Below, piece by piece: positions 63,508 to 64,000 of a stretch of DNA of 64,000 nt. Numbering within the stretch: the first letter of the stretch is position 1; each line of letters starts with the position of its first letter. The DNA comes from Tethya wilhelma (taxonomy: Eukaryota > Porifera > Demospongiae > Tethyida > Tethyidae). Made by a program: the position numbers and the translations under genes. Under the pieces are notes generated by a model. It ran no database searches. It was given only the letters and a program-made list of their open reading frames with translations, and was not told where the DNA came from. The stretch spans positions 4,963,531 to 5,027,530 of the forward strand of contig CAXIPT010000006.1 in the NCBI GenBank assembly GCA_964030475.1, written 5' to 3'.

Positions 63508-63513
63508 AATAAA
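63508..63513 (+). terminator. Possible poly(A) signal of copy C
   Basis: AATAAA about 41 nt after the stop codon. Confidence 0.5.
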
Positions 63514-63637
63514 CCTCTTGTGAATATTGTTTTATGCATACCTGATAAATCGATTCATTGCTATCACAGCTGTTGTAACTCATGATCATCATGTGGTTAC
63601 AGATGCCATGAAAGGGCATTGTAAAACAGTGATCAAG

Positions 63638-64000
63638 ATGCACAATTGCAAGTTTAGAGTCATTTTTATTGTGCTTTCATTAGCTCTTCTAAAAGCAGCT
63701 TGCTTCCAGAAAGCTGAAGATTCTAACATTACAACCATCTACCTGGTCTCCTCCTGCCATCTGGATGTTGGGTTTGCAAACACAGCTGCCAACATTGTGA
63801 ATGAGTACTTTGACAAGTACTTCCCAGCAGCAATAGAGAATGCTAAAACACTTACTTCTCTTGGTGGAGAAGAGGGATTGGTATTCACGACTCATTCATT
63901 TCTTGTCTATCTTTATTTGAACTGTGATAAATTCCCTGCTGACTTAGGATTGCACTGTCCTTCCCAATCTGCAGTTAGTGATTTCAAAGATGCTGTCAAG
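63638..64000 (+). CDS. GH38-like / DUF5054-like protein, copy D (3' partial)
   Basis: ATG at 63638 gives MHNCKFRVIFIVLSLALLKAAC, a signal peptide aligned with copies B and C. FQKAED, IYLVSSCHLDVGF, FTTHSFLVYLY and LGLHCPSQSAV follow. The frame is open for 121 codons to the window end. The ORF shows no damage in the part visible. Confidence 0.8.
   Translation, partial: MHNCKFRVIFIVLSLALLKAACFQKAEDSNITTIYLVSSCHLDVGFANTAANIVNEYFDKYFPAAIENAKTLTSLGGEEGLVFTTHSFLVYLYLNCDKFPADLGLHCPSQSAVSDFKDAVK

Noticed and set aside
1..64000. tRNA, rRNA or other RNA genes
   Set aside because: No cloverleaf, rRNA-like or known small RNA sequence was recognised on either strand by eye. A covariance-model scan was not possible.

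Overview
The window is animal nuclear DNA, most likely from a sponge such as Amphimedon. This is an inference from four things: dense genes with short GT-AG introns, a clear metazoan mitochondrial ATP synthase subunit g, invertebrate-style aerolysin-like genes, and an invertebrate-type transposon relic. Nothing in it is bacterial.

Minus strand, 52716 to 1: I read this as one enormous gene of at least 30 exons that runs out of the window at its 3' end. All splice phases are compatible, and 37,491 nt (12,497 codons) of coding sequence lie here once three direct duplications are counted once. The predicted protein is a type I membrane protein. It has a signal peptide, about 10,400 residues of cysteine-rich GCC2_GCC3 / ephrin-receptor-like modules, a furin-type site, one membrane helix and at least 1,940 cytoplasmic residues. 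The cytoplasmic part holds a block of NPxTGxxVPI-type repeats and then charged coiled coil. Exon 10 alone (47913-15902) would be about 28.3 kb. It is built from a ~2.1 kb (about 700-residue) higher-order repeat present at least 11 times. Three out-of-frame direct duplications of 2252, 1238 and 203 bp break its reading frame in this assembly. Removing one copy of each restores one frame, so they look like uncollapsed haplotypes.

Between exons 12 and 13 lies a ~7.5 kb intron (15515-8022). It holds three intronless, same-strand genes for beta-trefoil plus aerolysin-like pore-forming proteins, each with its own TATA box and AATAAA signal, in tandemly repeated ~2-2.6 kb units. A 433 bp duplication adds a 5' fragment of a fourth copy.

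53326-53761 (minus) is the two-exon gene for ATP synthase subunit g. It is head-to-head with a small predicted secreted protein on the plus strand (53883 onward). 54733-55831 is a broken transposon-like gene.

56107-64000 (plus) is a tandem array of four GH38-like / DUF5054-like secreted proteins. The first has a ruined signal-peptide region, the second and third are complete, and the fourth runs off the end. Their last ~375 bp are nearly identical while the rest is clearly diverged, which suggests gene conversion.
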